NCBI RefSeq assembly: GCF_910592395.1
Contig: NC_088315.1
Location: 5,334,501 to 5,398,500, forward strand
Direction of reading: 5' to 3'
Source: Lineus longissimus
Lineage: Eukaryota; Nemertea; Pilidiophora; Heteronemertea; Lineidae
Length of the DNA stretch: 64,000 bases
Shown: positions 26,801 through 38,313 of the stretch, piece by piece
How positions within the stretch are numbered: position 1 is the first letter of the stretch
How the letters are laid out: every line of letters starts with the position of its first letter
Position numbers and translations under genes: made by a program
The notes under the pieces: model-generated
What the model was told of the DNA's origin: nothing
The model's database searches: none
The model's input: only the letters and a program-made list of their open reading frames with translations

Positions 26801-28287
26801 CTGTATACAATGACCCCATTTTTTGTTGGATTCATTTCCACTGAGGAGTGGTCGATAATGAGAGTTTCGGGCCAGTCTGATTGTCACCAGTCCAGAGGGA
26901 AAATACCTGATAGTTATGTGGCTTTCCCTCAAACTGTATACTCTTTCATGTCAATTGTAAATTAGTGTTGCTCGGTAGTGTTCAGGGTCTTTTTGTCGAA
27001 CAGGCACATCTGCATACCAGTAATTATGTGCAGACTTAAGTTTTGCTTTGAAGCAATATCACTGCTACACTTGTGAAGCAGTGGCAGTGTTCAGGTCTTG
27101 CCAGCCTCGATGACATATCTGCATACCAGTAATTATGTGCAGACTTGGCTCTTTTTTTGGAGCAGCACAGTTGCAAGATAAATCCTGTTTGTAATTTTAT
27201 AAATTAGTTGCTCATTAAGGGCTTACAAAGGTTTTGATTCCTTGCTGGCTTATCTGCATACCAGTAAATATGTGCAGATTCATTTCTTGCTTTGAAGAAA
27301 TATCGTTGCTACACTCCTAAAGCAGTGGCAATGTTCAGGTCTGTTCTGCCTTGCGGGCAAATCTGCATACCAGTAATTATGGGCAAACTTGGCTTTTCCA
27401 GAGATTGTAGGACTGGGTCCATTGAATGTAACAAAAATAATCGATGCCTATTTACAAATGAAATGAAGAGTCTGCATTTTGATGCAACTCCATATAATTG
27501 TCGGGTGATTTCGCTCTGAACTTGTGACACTCTGATCGGTCTGAAATAATCATTATCCCGCCCCTCTGGGAAAAATTTGCAGCCAGATTGCACCATTGCC
27601 TGTTACTGTCTGAGAGATGGCAATGTCAGGGGTTCATGACGGTGGTTAAACCTATTGCGAATGGGCAGCACAATTGGGTGTAGGATATTCATAAACCATT
27701 GCACACTCCTGAATCTGCGGTGGGTTGGTACCCCACGCTACGTAAGGAGTAGGTTTGTGGGTAAAACTTGGTCCACGCGAATGGGTCGTGCCTTAAAAAT
27801 GATGAGAAGTTGCGAATTGACGCCCTGTGAAGTGTCCTTCGACCAGCTAGTGCTAATCCGGTCACTGTCTCCAGGTCACCATGCCTCGGTCAATGAGCGG
27901 GCGAAGCACCCAATGGCTCCGTCAGGAGTACATCGTCAACTTCAGCCCGTAGACAAACCGGTACGCGCACAAATATCTTAGCTGAGAGTGGGGGACATCA
28001 GTAAAGTGCTTCTCATCGGGGTAATACAGTACCACTGTATACAATGACCCCATTTTTTGTTGGATTCATTTCCACTGAGGAGTGGTCGATAATGAGAGTT
28101 TCGAGCCAGTCTGATTGTCACCAGTCCAGAGGGAAAATACCTGATAGTTATGTGGCTTTCTTTCAAACTGTATACTCTTTCATGTCAATTGTAAATTAGT
28201 GTTGCTCGGTAGTGTTCAGGGTCTTTCTGTCGAACAGGCACATCTGCATACCAGTAATTATGTGCAGACTTAAGTTTTGCTTTGGAG
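20833..28287 (+). repeat. 1,235-bp tandem array, six units plus a partial seventh
   Basis: The same landmark recurs at 21477, 22711, 23947, 25185, 26421 and 27655 (periods 1234, 1236, 1238, 1236, 1234). Each unit carries four copies of a 26-bp motif beginning TCTGCATACCAGTAA within its first ~380 bp. A more GC-rich ~400-bp block then contains open frames of 75, 95, 108 and 62 codons on both strands. Those frames recur in every unit simply because the units are nearly identical. No tRNA, snRNA, rRNA or protein family was recognised in the unit. Confidence 0.95.
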
Positions 28288-28959
28288 CAAGAAAGTTGCT
28301 AATCCTTCATGTATTTGTATTTTCATGATTGCACGACATATTAACATAGGCTTGGTATGAAAGCACAGATTTCTCACTGGCTCAGTCTGCGTACCAGTAT
28401 TTATGTGTAGACCTGATTTTTGTTTTGGAGCAGTTGTTTCTTCACTCCAAAAAAGCAGTGGCTGTGTTCAGGCACAAGTTCTTTCTCATGGATTCTGTCA
28501 TCTCTATAAACTTCTATCACTGCATACATGTAGAATTTAGTGTAAATTGGGACAGTTAATTGCAAATTTGTTTCGTGATCGATTGTTAAATACTGTGTCT
28601 GTTGCCAAAATTTAATGGCTTATGCCTTAAAGTTGAAATGATGGCCCTTTTTAAAATTTGTTTTTGATGGTACCTTTATAAAAATGTCATGGTTTACTGT
28701 AGACGATTGCATGATAATTCTTATAATTATTGTAAGATTATTCAGAATAAAACATCACCTGTAAACCGCATTCTCCATTTTTTGGCAAAACCACTTCAGG
28801 ATTGGAGCTCCTGAGCAATTGTGTAGACACAGAATTCAATTGATTTGACTGACGGACTGCTCCATTCCTGTTCCGGTTTATGCAATAGCATCGGTGTTAG
28901 TTGAAAGTAGTACCAGTGTTTTTTCAGCCCCGAGGTTCCTTGACCACAAGCTATACTGA

Positions 28960-29239
28960 ATTGGGATCTTGTTGCAGAAGTACAACTGCATATTCCAATA
29001 TTAAATCTTATGAAGGGCAAAGTACATGGTGTATATTGACTGGAAGACGACACAACCAGTCACAATATTGTCTATGGCACAAGCTGAACCACTGGTGTTG
29101 GGATCTTGTTGCAGTAGTACAACTGCATATTCCCATAGTGAAACTTAAGAAGGACCATGTACATGGTATATATTCACCAGAAGATGGCACAACTAGTCAC
29201 AATAGTGTCTTGCCACAAGCTGAACTATATTGGGATCCT
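28960..29239 (+). repeat. Inner ~125-bp repeats, left arm (about two units)
   Basis: Units begin GGGATCTTGTTGCAG.AGTACAACTGCATATTCC and end CACAAGCTGAAC. They match about seven decayed units in reverse orientation at 29600-30370, near the symmetry axis. Confidence 0.85.
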
Positions 29240-29600
29240 TTTTCAGTTTCATGTCGTCTCACAACCTCCAAGGACCAGAATGAAATCCTTGACCAGGCAT
29301 TTTACAGTAGTGGAAATGCTATGCCATGCAAAATAATCTGATCGACATAAAGCTCATGTTGTCCCTAAACCCCCCCCCCCCCCCCGAAGGTTTCTTCCTG
29401 CCGTGAGACAGCACTACTGTCGCCTCAACTAAATTGACAGTCTGTCTTCTCACATTTTCATAAATGTCAGGCTAAATGTTAAGGACCAAGTTTCATCCCC
29501 AGGGGTCATTCCCACAGAAGGGGTATGCACATAATTACTTCTTCGTCCACGTGGAAATTTTTTTAAGGCCCCTTATGGCAGTGAGTAGCTCCAGTGCAGG
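29240..29600. other. Centre of the inverted repeat, loop region
   Basis: This is the stretch at the axis without a clear partner in the opposite arm. It contains a C16 tract at 29370-29385. No transposase or other open frame of note is present. Confidence 0.6.
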
Positions 29601-30370
29601 CAAGCTCCACATCATGGTGAAATTGTGGGTGGTTGTGCCATCTTCTGGTTATTACTGGCCATGTGCACAAGTTTTAATATTGAAATATGCAGTTGTACGT
29701 GTACTATAGTCCAGCTTGAGGCAAGGGAACCCTTGTGCTGACAAGAGACACTATTCTGACAGGTTGTGCTGTCTTCTGGGAATATGTGCAGTTGTATTAT
29801 TGCAACAAGATCCCAATACAGTTCAGCATGTGGCAATGGAACATTGGTGCTGAGGCGACACTATATTTGCTAGCTGTGCCGTCTTTAGGTTATTACAGGC
29901 CAAGTGCTAAAGTTCTCATATGAGAATTATGCAGTTGAACTACTGCAACAGGATCCCAATTCAGTTCGGCTTGAGGCAAAAGACACTATTGTGACTGATT
30001 GTGCCGTCTTCTGGTAGATATACACCTTATACATGGCCCTTCATTAGTTTCAATATGGGAATATGCAGTTGTACTACTGCAACAAGATCCAATATAGTTC
30101 AGCTTGTGGCAAGACACTATTGTGACTAGTTGTGCCATCTTCTGGTGAATATATATACCATGTACATGGTCCTTCTTAAGTTTCAATATGGGAATATGCA
30201 GTTGTACTACTGCAACAAGATCCCAACATGGTTCAGCTTGTGCCTCAGACAATATTGTGACTGGTTGTGTCGTCTTCCAGTCAATATACACCATGTACGT
30301 TGCCCTTCATAAGATTTAATATTGGAATATGCAGTTGTACTACTGCAACAAGATCCCAATTCAGTATAGC
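29601..30370 (-). repeat. Inner ~125-bp repeats, right side (about seven decayed units)
   Basis: Read on -, GGGATC(C/T)TGTTGCA..AGT/A.ACAACTGCATATT recurs near 30355, 30229, 30094, 29955, 29815 and 29700. Each repeat is followed by an ACCAGAAGA.GGCACAAC-type block. Units become more diverged toward 29600. The left arm keeps only about two units. Confidence 0.85.
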
Positions 30371-33300
30371 TTGTGGTCAAGGAACCTCGGGGCTGAAAAA
30401 ACACTGGTACTACTTTCAACTAACACCGATGCTATTGCATAAACCGGAACAGGAATGGAGCAGTCCGTCAGTCAAATCAATTGAATTCTGTGTCTACACA
30501 ATTGCTCAGTAGCTCCAATCCTGAAGTGGTTATGCCAAAAAATGGAGAATGCGATTTACAGGTGATGTTTTATTCTTAATAATCTTACAATAATTATAAG
30601 AATTATCATGAAATCGTCTACAGTAAACCATGACATTTTTATAAAGGTACCATCAAAAACAAATTTTAAAAAAGGGCCATCATTTCAACTTTAAGGCATT
30701 AGCCATTAAATTTTGGCAACAGACACAGTATTTAACAATCGATCACGAAACAAATTTGCAATTAACTATCCCAATTTACACTAAATTCTACATGTATGCA
30801 GTGATAGAAGTTTATAGAGATGACAGAATCCATGAGAAAGAACTTGTGCCTGAACACAGCCACTGCTTTTTTGGAGTGAAGAAACAACTGCTCCAAAACA
30901 AAAATCAGGTCTACACATAAATACTGGTACGCAGACTGTGCCAGTGAGAAATCTGTGCTTTCATACCAAGCCTATGTTAATATGTCGTGCAATCATGAAA
31001 ATACAAATACATGAAGGATTAGCAACTTTCTTGCTCCAAAGCAAAACTTAAGTCTGCACATAATTACTGGTATGCAGATGTGCCTGTTCGACAAAAAGAC
31101 CCTGAACACTACCGAGCAACACTAATTTACAATTGACATGAAAGAGTATACAGTTTGAAAGAAAGCCACATAACTATCAGGAATTTTCCCTCTGGACTGG
31201 TGACAATCAGACTGGCCCGAAACTCTCATTATCGACCACTCCTCAGCGGAAATGAATCCAACAAAAAATGGGGTCATTGTATACAGTGGTACTGTATTAC
31301 CCCGATGAGAAGCACTTTACTGATGTCCCCCACTCTCAGCTAAGATATTTGTGCGCGTACCGGTTTGTCTACGGGCTGAAGTTGACGATGTACTCCTGAC
31401 GGAGCCATTGGGTGCTTCGCCCGCTCATTGACCGAGGCATGGTGACCTGGAGACAGTGACCGGATTAGCACTAGCTGGTCGAAGGACACTTCACAGGGCG
31501 TCAATTCGCAACTTCTCATCATTTTTAAGGCACGACCCATTCGCGTGGACCAAGTTTTACCCACAAACCTACTCCTTACGTAGCGTGGGGTACCAACCCA
31601 CCGCAGATTCAGGAGTGTGCAATGGTTTATGAATATCCTACACCCAATTGTGCTGCCCATTCGCAATAGGTTTAACCACCGTCATGAACCCCTGACATTG
31701 CCATCTCTCAGACAGTAACAGGCAATGGTGCAATCTGGCTGCAAATGTTTCCCAGAGGGGCGGGATAATGATTATTTCAGACCGATCAGAGTGTCACAAG
31801 TTCAGAGCGAAATCACCCGACAGTTATATGGAGTTGCATCAAAATGCAGACTCTTCATTTCATTTGTAAATAGGCATCGATTATTTTTGTTACATTCAAT
31901 GGACCCAGTCCTACAATCTCTGGAAAAGCCAAGTTTGCCCATAATTACTGGTATGCAGATTTGCCCGCAAGGCAGAACAGACCTGAACATTGCCACTGCT
32001 TTAGGAGTGTAGCAACGATATTGCTTCAAAGCAAGAAATGAATCTGCACATATTTACTGGTATGCAGAAAAGCCAGCAAGGCATCAAAACCTTCGTAAGC
32101 CCTTAATGAGCAACTAATTTATAAAATTACAAACAGGATTTATCTTGCAACTGTACTGCTCCAAAAAAAGAGCCAAGTCTGCACATAATTACTGGTATGC
32201 AGATATGTCATCGAGGCAGGCAAGACCTGAACACTGCCACTGCTTCACAAGTGTAGCAGTGATATTGCTTCAAAGCAAAACTTAAGTCTGCACATAATTA
32301 CTGGTATGCAGATGTGCCTGTTCGACAAAAAGACCCTGAACACTACCGAGCAACACTAATTTACAATTGACATGAAAGAGTATACAGTTTGAGGGAAAGC
32401 CACATAACTATCAGGTATTTTCCCTCTGGACTGGTGACAATCAGACTGGCCCGAAACTCTCATTATCGACCACTCCTCAGTGGAAATGAATCCAACAAAA
32501 AATGGGGTCATTGTATACAGTGGTACTGTATTACCCCGATGAGAAGCACTTTACTGATGTCCCCCACTCTCAGCTAAGATATTTGTGCGCGTACCGGTTT
32601 GTCTACGGGCTGAAGTTGACGATGTACTCCTGACGGAGCCATTGGGTGCTTCGCCCGCTCATTGACCGAGGCATGGTGACCTGGAGACAGTGACCGGATT
32701 AGCACTAGCTGGTCGAAGGACACTTCACAGGGCGTCAATTCGCAACTTCTCATCATTTTTAAGGCACGACCCATTCGCGTGGACCAAGTTTTACCCACAA
32801 ACCTACTCCTTACGTAGCGTGGGGTACCAACCCACCGCAGATTCAGGAGTGTGCAATGGTTTATGAATATCCTACACCCAATTGTGCTGCCCATTCGCAA
32901 TAGGTTTAACCACCGTCATGAACCCCTGACATTGCCATCTCTCAGACAGTAACAGGCAATGGTGCAATCTGGCTGCAAATGTTTCCCAGAGGGGCGGGAT
33001 AATGATTATTTCAGACCGATCAGAGTGTCACAAGTTCAGAGCGAAATCACCCGACAGTTATATGGAGTTGCATCAAAATGCAGACTCTTCATTTCATTTG
33101 TAAATAGGCATCGATTATTTTTGTTACATTCAATGGACCCAGTCCTACAATCTCTTAAAGAGCCAAGTCTGCACATAATTACAGGTATGCAGATTTGCCC
33201 GCGAGGCAGAACAGACCTGAACATTGCCACTGCTTTAGGAGTGTAGCAACGATATTGCTTCAAAGCAAGAAATGAATCTGCACATATTTACTGGTATGCA

Positions 33301-35690
33301 GATAAGCCAGCAAGGCATCAAAACCTTCGTAAGCCCTTAATGAGCAACTGATTTATAAAATTACAAACAGGATTTATATTGCAACTGTACTGCTCCAAAA
33401 AAAGAGCCAAGTCTGCACATAATTACTGGTATGCAGATATGTCATCGAGGCAGGCAAGACCTGAACACTGCCATTGCTTCACAAGTGTAGCACTGAAATT
33501 GCTTCAAAGCAAAACTAAAGTCTGCATATAATTACTGGTATGCAGATTCTAAAATACCAGGTGGGGATATTCCATTGTACAATCTTTACTCCAATAACCG
33601 ATTTACAACTTTTCAAATCATATACTACAGAGCACAATTCTCCCCTCGATGTGCCATCTGCTCCCACCCGTAAACCATCCAAAAGTCATCTGCTCCCATC
33701 TGTAAGCTGCTTGTTTCCATCTGTCAGCCATATCTCCTTCCATCCATAGTCATCTGCTCCCATCAGCACAAGCCACCTGTTCATGTATGCCTCTCCACAA
33801 ATTGGCGGCCATTGCTGCAATTTCTGGTGATCTCTGTGCATCCTGGTGACTTTTACCTCAAGTTTCTGGCCAATTCATCCTGAAGATCAAAAGCGATAGT
33901 ACACATGTATACTATAGTTTTCTTAACTACATGTAATTTCGTTTTAGGCCACAGCTATTTGCTTCGGACAGTATATGAGTGAACAAAGTTTTCTTTTGGA
34001 GGAACAACAAGAGTTAGTTTACATTAAGGCCACTGAAGCTGGCACCACCGAATGGCATATCTGAGGTACAAGACGGTCTTGGGCTTGAAAAAACATCAAG
34101 ACAATACATGTGGCCTGGGACTGACACGCTCTGTGTTTGGAGGTGATTTTCACCACGAAGAATTCTATTCAAGTCTCATTGGAATGACTGTGAAGAGCCA
34201 GGAAGTTTAATTCCCTGAAAGCCAGACACCAGTCCATCAAGAAATACAATTCTGATTTCTCCCCAACCCTTAAGCCCTGCTCGTGGGTGTTTGAGATCCA
34301 TCTTGTTTCTTGATCCTGCAGGCAGATAATTGCAACTTATTAAGAATTTGAAAATACATTTTTAACCCCCCCCCCCCCCCACCACCCCAGAAGATGCTTA
34401 CAACTAGAATTTTCAGTCGAGTCAGGGAGGGGGGGGGGGGGACATTATTAGGAACGCGAGAAATTTGCATGAAACTTGGAAGATGGCGAAGAAGAATGAC
34501 ATGAACGACGTGAATGCCATGTATGAAACACATGCAGTATCCTCGTGCCGTTCAATTCTTTACATGTATTGCTCAGTGTATTTCCATACGCATCTTCCAC
34601 CGGGGACGATGTTGATCAAGGAATTCCCCGGGGTATCAACACCCTGCCATCTGACGGTGGCCAGCGGTACCAAGGCTATGATTTGTGGCGAAACAACTGA
34701 TTAAATAGCGGTATCAAAATAAGGGCTGATCCAATTTCAATCCTAGGCGCAGAAATATTACAATACGAGGCAATCGGAAGCAAGGGAAAGAACACTTTCA
34801 GAATAATTTCCTTTTTTGGTATTGCTGTAAGCGGCGAGTTGCATACCTCCGTGTATTTTCATACGGGACATCACCTTGGAACCCAGACTATGTTCATTTC
34901 GCGGACAAGGTTGAATCTAGCTACCACTTACACTTACAGTGCATTCCATTACGTACGTGCATACGCAAGGTCCACCTGGTAAAAGAGTGTACAGGAATAA
35001 TTTTCTAGGGAGAAGAATCCCTACTAACATAAGTCGCCAGCTCAAAGCCGGAGACTAATAACCTGTAGCATCATGGTGACAGCTAAAGCTGGGTTAATGA
35101 AAGAACGGAGCAATGCTGGACTGGACAGCAAAGATAATCACCCAACTGAAAACAAGCCTAACGACAAAATAGTAGGCCTGGGTCTTTCCTCATTGCCTCA
35201 CAAGTACAGTAGTACTATGGAAGACTTAAGGTGTTTTTTCCCAGCAATCTGACTGTGACTTTGTCCTCACGAGACCAAAATCTCTCGCCGTGCAACTCAG
35301 TAATCATAAGGATGATCTTTTATGTCTTTCCATTTCAATACTTACAGCAGAAAAATTATCACCCAGGTTGCTGAATATATGTGCTAGGCATAGAACATCA
35401 AGCAGTAGTTGCCTTTCTTTTGCGTAGTCTCATGGGCAATGCGGGGAGCTTTCAGTTTCATCTGTAGGACCATATGGCAATGGTTGAACTTTTGTCCTGG
35501 AATGCGACAGTAGGGGTTAGAATCAATATGCAACATGTTTGGGACTACCGAGTACTAGATCTGCTCAGAGGTTCTGTCTCAGAGAAACAGTTGAGAACTA
35601 AACACTGTATCTGCTTTGAGGTTGTGTCAATGTCATCCTGTCTCCGAGATAAAACAGTTGAGAACTAAACACTAAATTTGTTTTAGGTTG
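30085..35690 (-). repeat. Right arm of the ~17-kb inverted repeat
   Basis: Reverse complement of the left arm, in mirror order: 0.7-kb block 30370-31030, two 1,235-bp units, unique block 33.55-35.3 kb, spacer start, and about 2.3 units of the 63-bp satellite (35560-35690). It is 5.6 kb against 10.8 kb on the left. Almost all of the difference is the four missing 1,235-bp units. Confidence 0.9.
31030..33547 (-). repeat. 1,235-bp array in the right arm, two units plus partial
   Basis: Landmark frames end at 31666 and 32900, a period of 1,234 bp as in the left arm but on the opposite strand. The outermost unit has a local replacement near 33155-33200 (AAGAGCCAAGTCTGCACATA). That replacement looks like a conversion between two of the internal 26-bp motif neighbourhoods. 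Confidence 0.93.
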
Positions 35691-35699
35691 TGTTAAATG

Positions 35700-35778
35700 C
35701 TTCTGGGTCAATGATAAAAATGCACTTTCTAATACAGTAAAAAAACAATGACATGAATAAAAAAAATTGACCCAGAAG
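35700..35778. mobile_element. 79-bp element with 13-bp perfect terminal inverted repeats
   Basis: It begins CTTCTGGGTCAAT and ends ATTGACCCAGAAG. The interior is A/T-rich. It abuts the outer end of the right arm of the large inverted repeat. It is MITE-like in form; no target-site duplication is clear. Confidence 0.6.
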
Positions 35779-35781
35779 ACC

Positions 35782-35890
35782 CCTTAAGGCCACTGAAGCT
35801 GGCACCACTGAACGTCACTTCCGAGGTACGAGATGGTCTTGGGCTTGAAAGAACATCAAGACATTACATTTGGCCTGGGGCTGACACGCT
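35782..35890. repeat. Extra copy of an inner-arm segment outside the inverted repeat
   Basis: TTAAGGCCACTGAAGCTGGC, GGTCTTGGGCTTGAAA and GGCCTGGG.CTGACACGCT repeat 34025-34136 in the same orientation (left-arm counterpart about 20240-20370). This is a third dispersed copy, just beyond the right arm. Confidence 0.85.
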
Positions 35891-36159
35891 ATATATATTG
35901 GATAAAATGAAATAAAATGTAAGTTCACATTGCATAATCTATTTCAGTGCAACGCAGCAATGATGAGGATGATTTGTTATGCCCTTTATGAGTTGCTTTA
36001 GCTTTCCATTACAACAATGGCCTGTTCTTGAAGGAAGAGGTAGTTTGGTACAATTTGAGCCCACAAAAAATGCACTTTTATGTCCATCTGATTATACCAA
36101 TAAAGACCAATCACTCACCAACCTTTTGATTCCCTGAAATAGGTGTGCCACATTCCACA

Positions 36160-36239
36160 TTTTAATGGGGTGTACAAAAGATCTGCTAGAAATCAAGCTA
36201 GCTTGATTTCTAGCAGATCTTTTGTACACCCCATTAAAA
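36160..36239. repeat. Perfect 80-bp palindrome without spacer
   Basis: The left half starts TTTTAATGGGGTGTACAAAA and runs to the axis AAGCT/AGCTT at 36199/36200. The right half is its exact reverse complement, ending TTTTGTACACCCCATTAAAA. All 40 base pairs match and there is no loop. It contains internal BglII-type AGATCT and TGTACA sites in both halves. There is no coding capacity. Confidence 0.97.
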
Positions 36240-36919
36240 GGTGCAACAGTCAAATGCCCAAATGAAATAGACCCTTCTGCTGCATGCCGACCAAGGCACT
36301 GTCAGAACAACTGGGGCTGTTCCCCCCAGGCTGTAACACAGTAACTAGACAAGTCTGATACAGATGAGCTCGATCATCATATTCATTCTCTTAAATGTTC
36401 AAGTCTTTTGCATATTTAAGGAGATGCCCCAGTCCCCCCCTCCAAGACATCCTAATTTAGGTCTAAAAGAGATGCACAGTTGCACCGATAAAGGAAATTA
36501 GCTAAGCTGTTGAATCTCAATGCCCCATCAATTAGGAAAAATATCAGTCTTGCACCCCAAAACTGCTAATTGGCATGAGGCGGGGCTGTGCGTATTGATT
36601 GGCACCGCCTGTCAGGATCAAGGAAAAGTTGTGATCAATCAAGGATGAGTTGTGATAGCGGTCAAACCTGTTGTCTTTAAAAATGATTCTAAAATTGTCA
36701 TTTTTCACTCAAATTCAAAATTCAAAATGGCTATTCTGTTATAAATATTACATTTGTTGACGAACTGTCTCTAGTTACAAAAAGAAGCATTGCAGCAATA
36801 TGTAACATTTTCTTCTTTAGCGGGCAGGTCAAATTTTCATGATAGGCCCTACAGTACATAAAAATCCATCTACTTGAAAATCTTGCCATAGACCCCTGCA
36901 AAAGTCGTTTCATATCATA

Positions 36920-37163
36920 GACCATGTGAAAATAAATTTAGGCCATTTTGAAAAGACCATTTTCACAGGCAGCGTAAGTTTACCACGACATGAAAGTGAT
37001 GTTTTAAATCAAAACATCACCATAAGCATTTATTTCAATTGAAAGGCATGGACAACTTCAAACTTGCTTGAATAAGCTTGTATTACTTTTCAGGCCATGG
37101 TAAACGAACATTGCCCGTGAAAAGGGTCGTTTCAAAATGGCCGAAATTTATTTTCGCACGGTC
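36920..37163. mobile_element. 244-bp hairpin element with ~70-bp terminal inverted repeats
   Basis: GACCATGTGAAAATAAATTT at the left end pairs with AAATTTATTTTCGCACGGTC at the right end. Pairing continues through GGCCATTTTGAAA / TTTCAAAATGGCC and GTTTACCA / TGGTAAAC, at roughly 85% identity. An inner perfect hairpin, GTGATGTTTT-aaatc-AAAACATCAC, lies at 36996-37020. MITE-like. Confidence 0.8.
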
Positions 37164-38313
37164 AAGTCAATGTTTCTAGTATTAAGGAAAACACCAGAAC
37201 TACGGTAGGCCACGTCTAATAATTTAATACAGACGAGGAGGCTGGCCACTCCGGCCGGAGAATGGTTCGAAGAATCAGCAGTTGGATATTTCGAGCCTGT
37301 TTTCAGCAGCGAATTTCAATTTTGTCACTACTACATTTGACTTTGAGCCTCGAATTGCCCAAACACAGAACAGAATTGCGGATTTAACAACTTACAAATG
37401 CCAATGCTGTGAATTCCTGCACTGTTTTCTAAGCCAATTTCACATCTTCAAGGATGGACCATTTTCGCCTGGGCCAAAAAAACGATTGTCGCATTCATGA
37501 TGCCAACCTGAATACAAACAAAAAAGGAGTTACACTGACGCATAACCAGTAATTTTTAAGTTTCGAGTTGTCTAACAGTCTACATTTGATTGAATGTCAA
37601 TGAAATCATCATCATGCCATGCATAATGCCCGTCCGCCGTGCATTGCGTGGAACAATGTATTCTCATCGACATGATGATCAAGAGCTCGGCGTCCATCCG
37701 GACGACGATCAGTTTTTTTCAAAATCCCTTGCCATCGCACCAACATTTTTCACAAAATTCATTTCTTTAGATGTAGAATTTCACCTTGAAACTAAAAATG
37801 AGTATCACTGATTCTTATTCACAAGGATGATCAAGGATTTTATTCGTTTTCCACGACTGATTTTTTTCCTCGTGCAGCGCCGAAGCATTGCAAAATTTAG
37901 CACTAAGCATTGCGGTAACTTCTCCAACTAAAAAGTAGTGAACATGTTGGCTAAAATCAGAAATGATGTGATCCATTATGATCACGAGATCTTAAATAAG
38001 ATATCGGACATAAAATATATATTATTTACCTGACAAAAGCTGTCTTAGAGGACAAAAAATGATCACGAAAACACTGAAGTTTACGAAATGTCTGTCGTCT
38101 GCAACCACGTGCACCTGCGCGCGCAAGGGGCGGGGTGACGTGATGGCAATGATGTAATGGCTACGTAATGGCCCAAAAATACCAAATCATCATCATCAAA
38201 TAATGGCTCGATCCTCAACAATTTTTTAGCAGAGTTGTTGCTAAAAGCTGTACATTTGCTAGAAACAAAATATGTTGGTTTAACATGTCGTCCTCTCTTA
38301 TTTTCACGTGCCA
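37164..38313. other. Unassigned sequence upstream of the forkhead gene
   Basis: Short open frames only (up to 73 codons) and no recognisable domain. It may contain the promoter or a noncoding first exon of the forkhead gene, but nothing specific was seen. Confidence 0.35.

Larger units (their letters stand above)
18470..29239 (+). repeat. Left arm of the ~17-kb inverted repeat
   Basis: From the end of satellite array 3 to 29239 the sequence recurs, reverse-complemented and in mirror order, at 30085-35690. Order from outside in: 63-bp satellite end, start of the spacer sequence, a 1.8-kb unique block (19.05-20.83 kb), 1,235-bp array, 0.7-kb block, ~125-bp repeats. Identity by eye is very high in most blocks, with some larger indels: a left-only insertion around 19030-19170, and four extra 1,235-bp units. 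Confidence 0.9.

Noticed and set aside
21114-33263. Frames of 75, 95, 108 and 62 codons recurring in every 1,235-bp unit on both strands
   Set aside because: Units are nearly identical at DNA level, so frame conservation carries no evidence of selection. Frames overlap on opposite strands and show no known domain.
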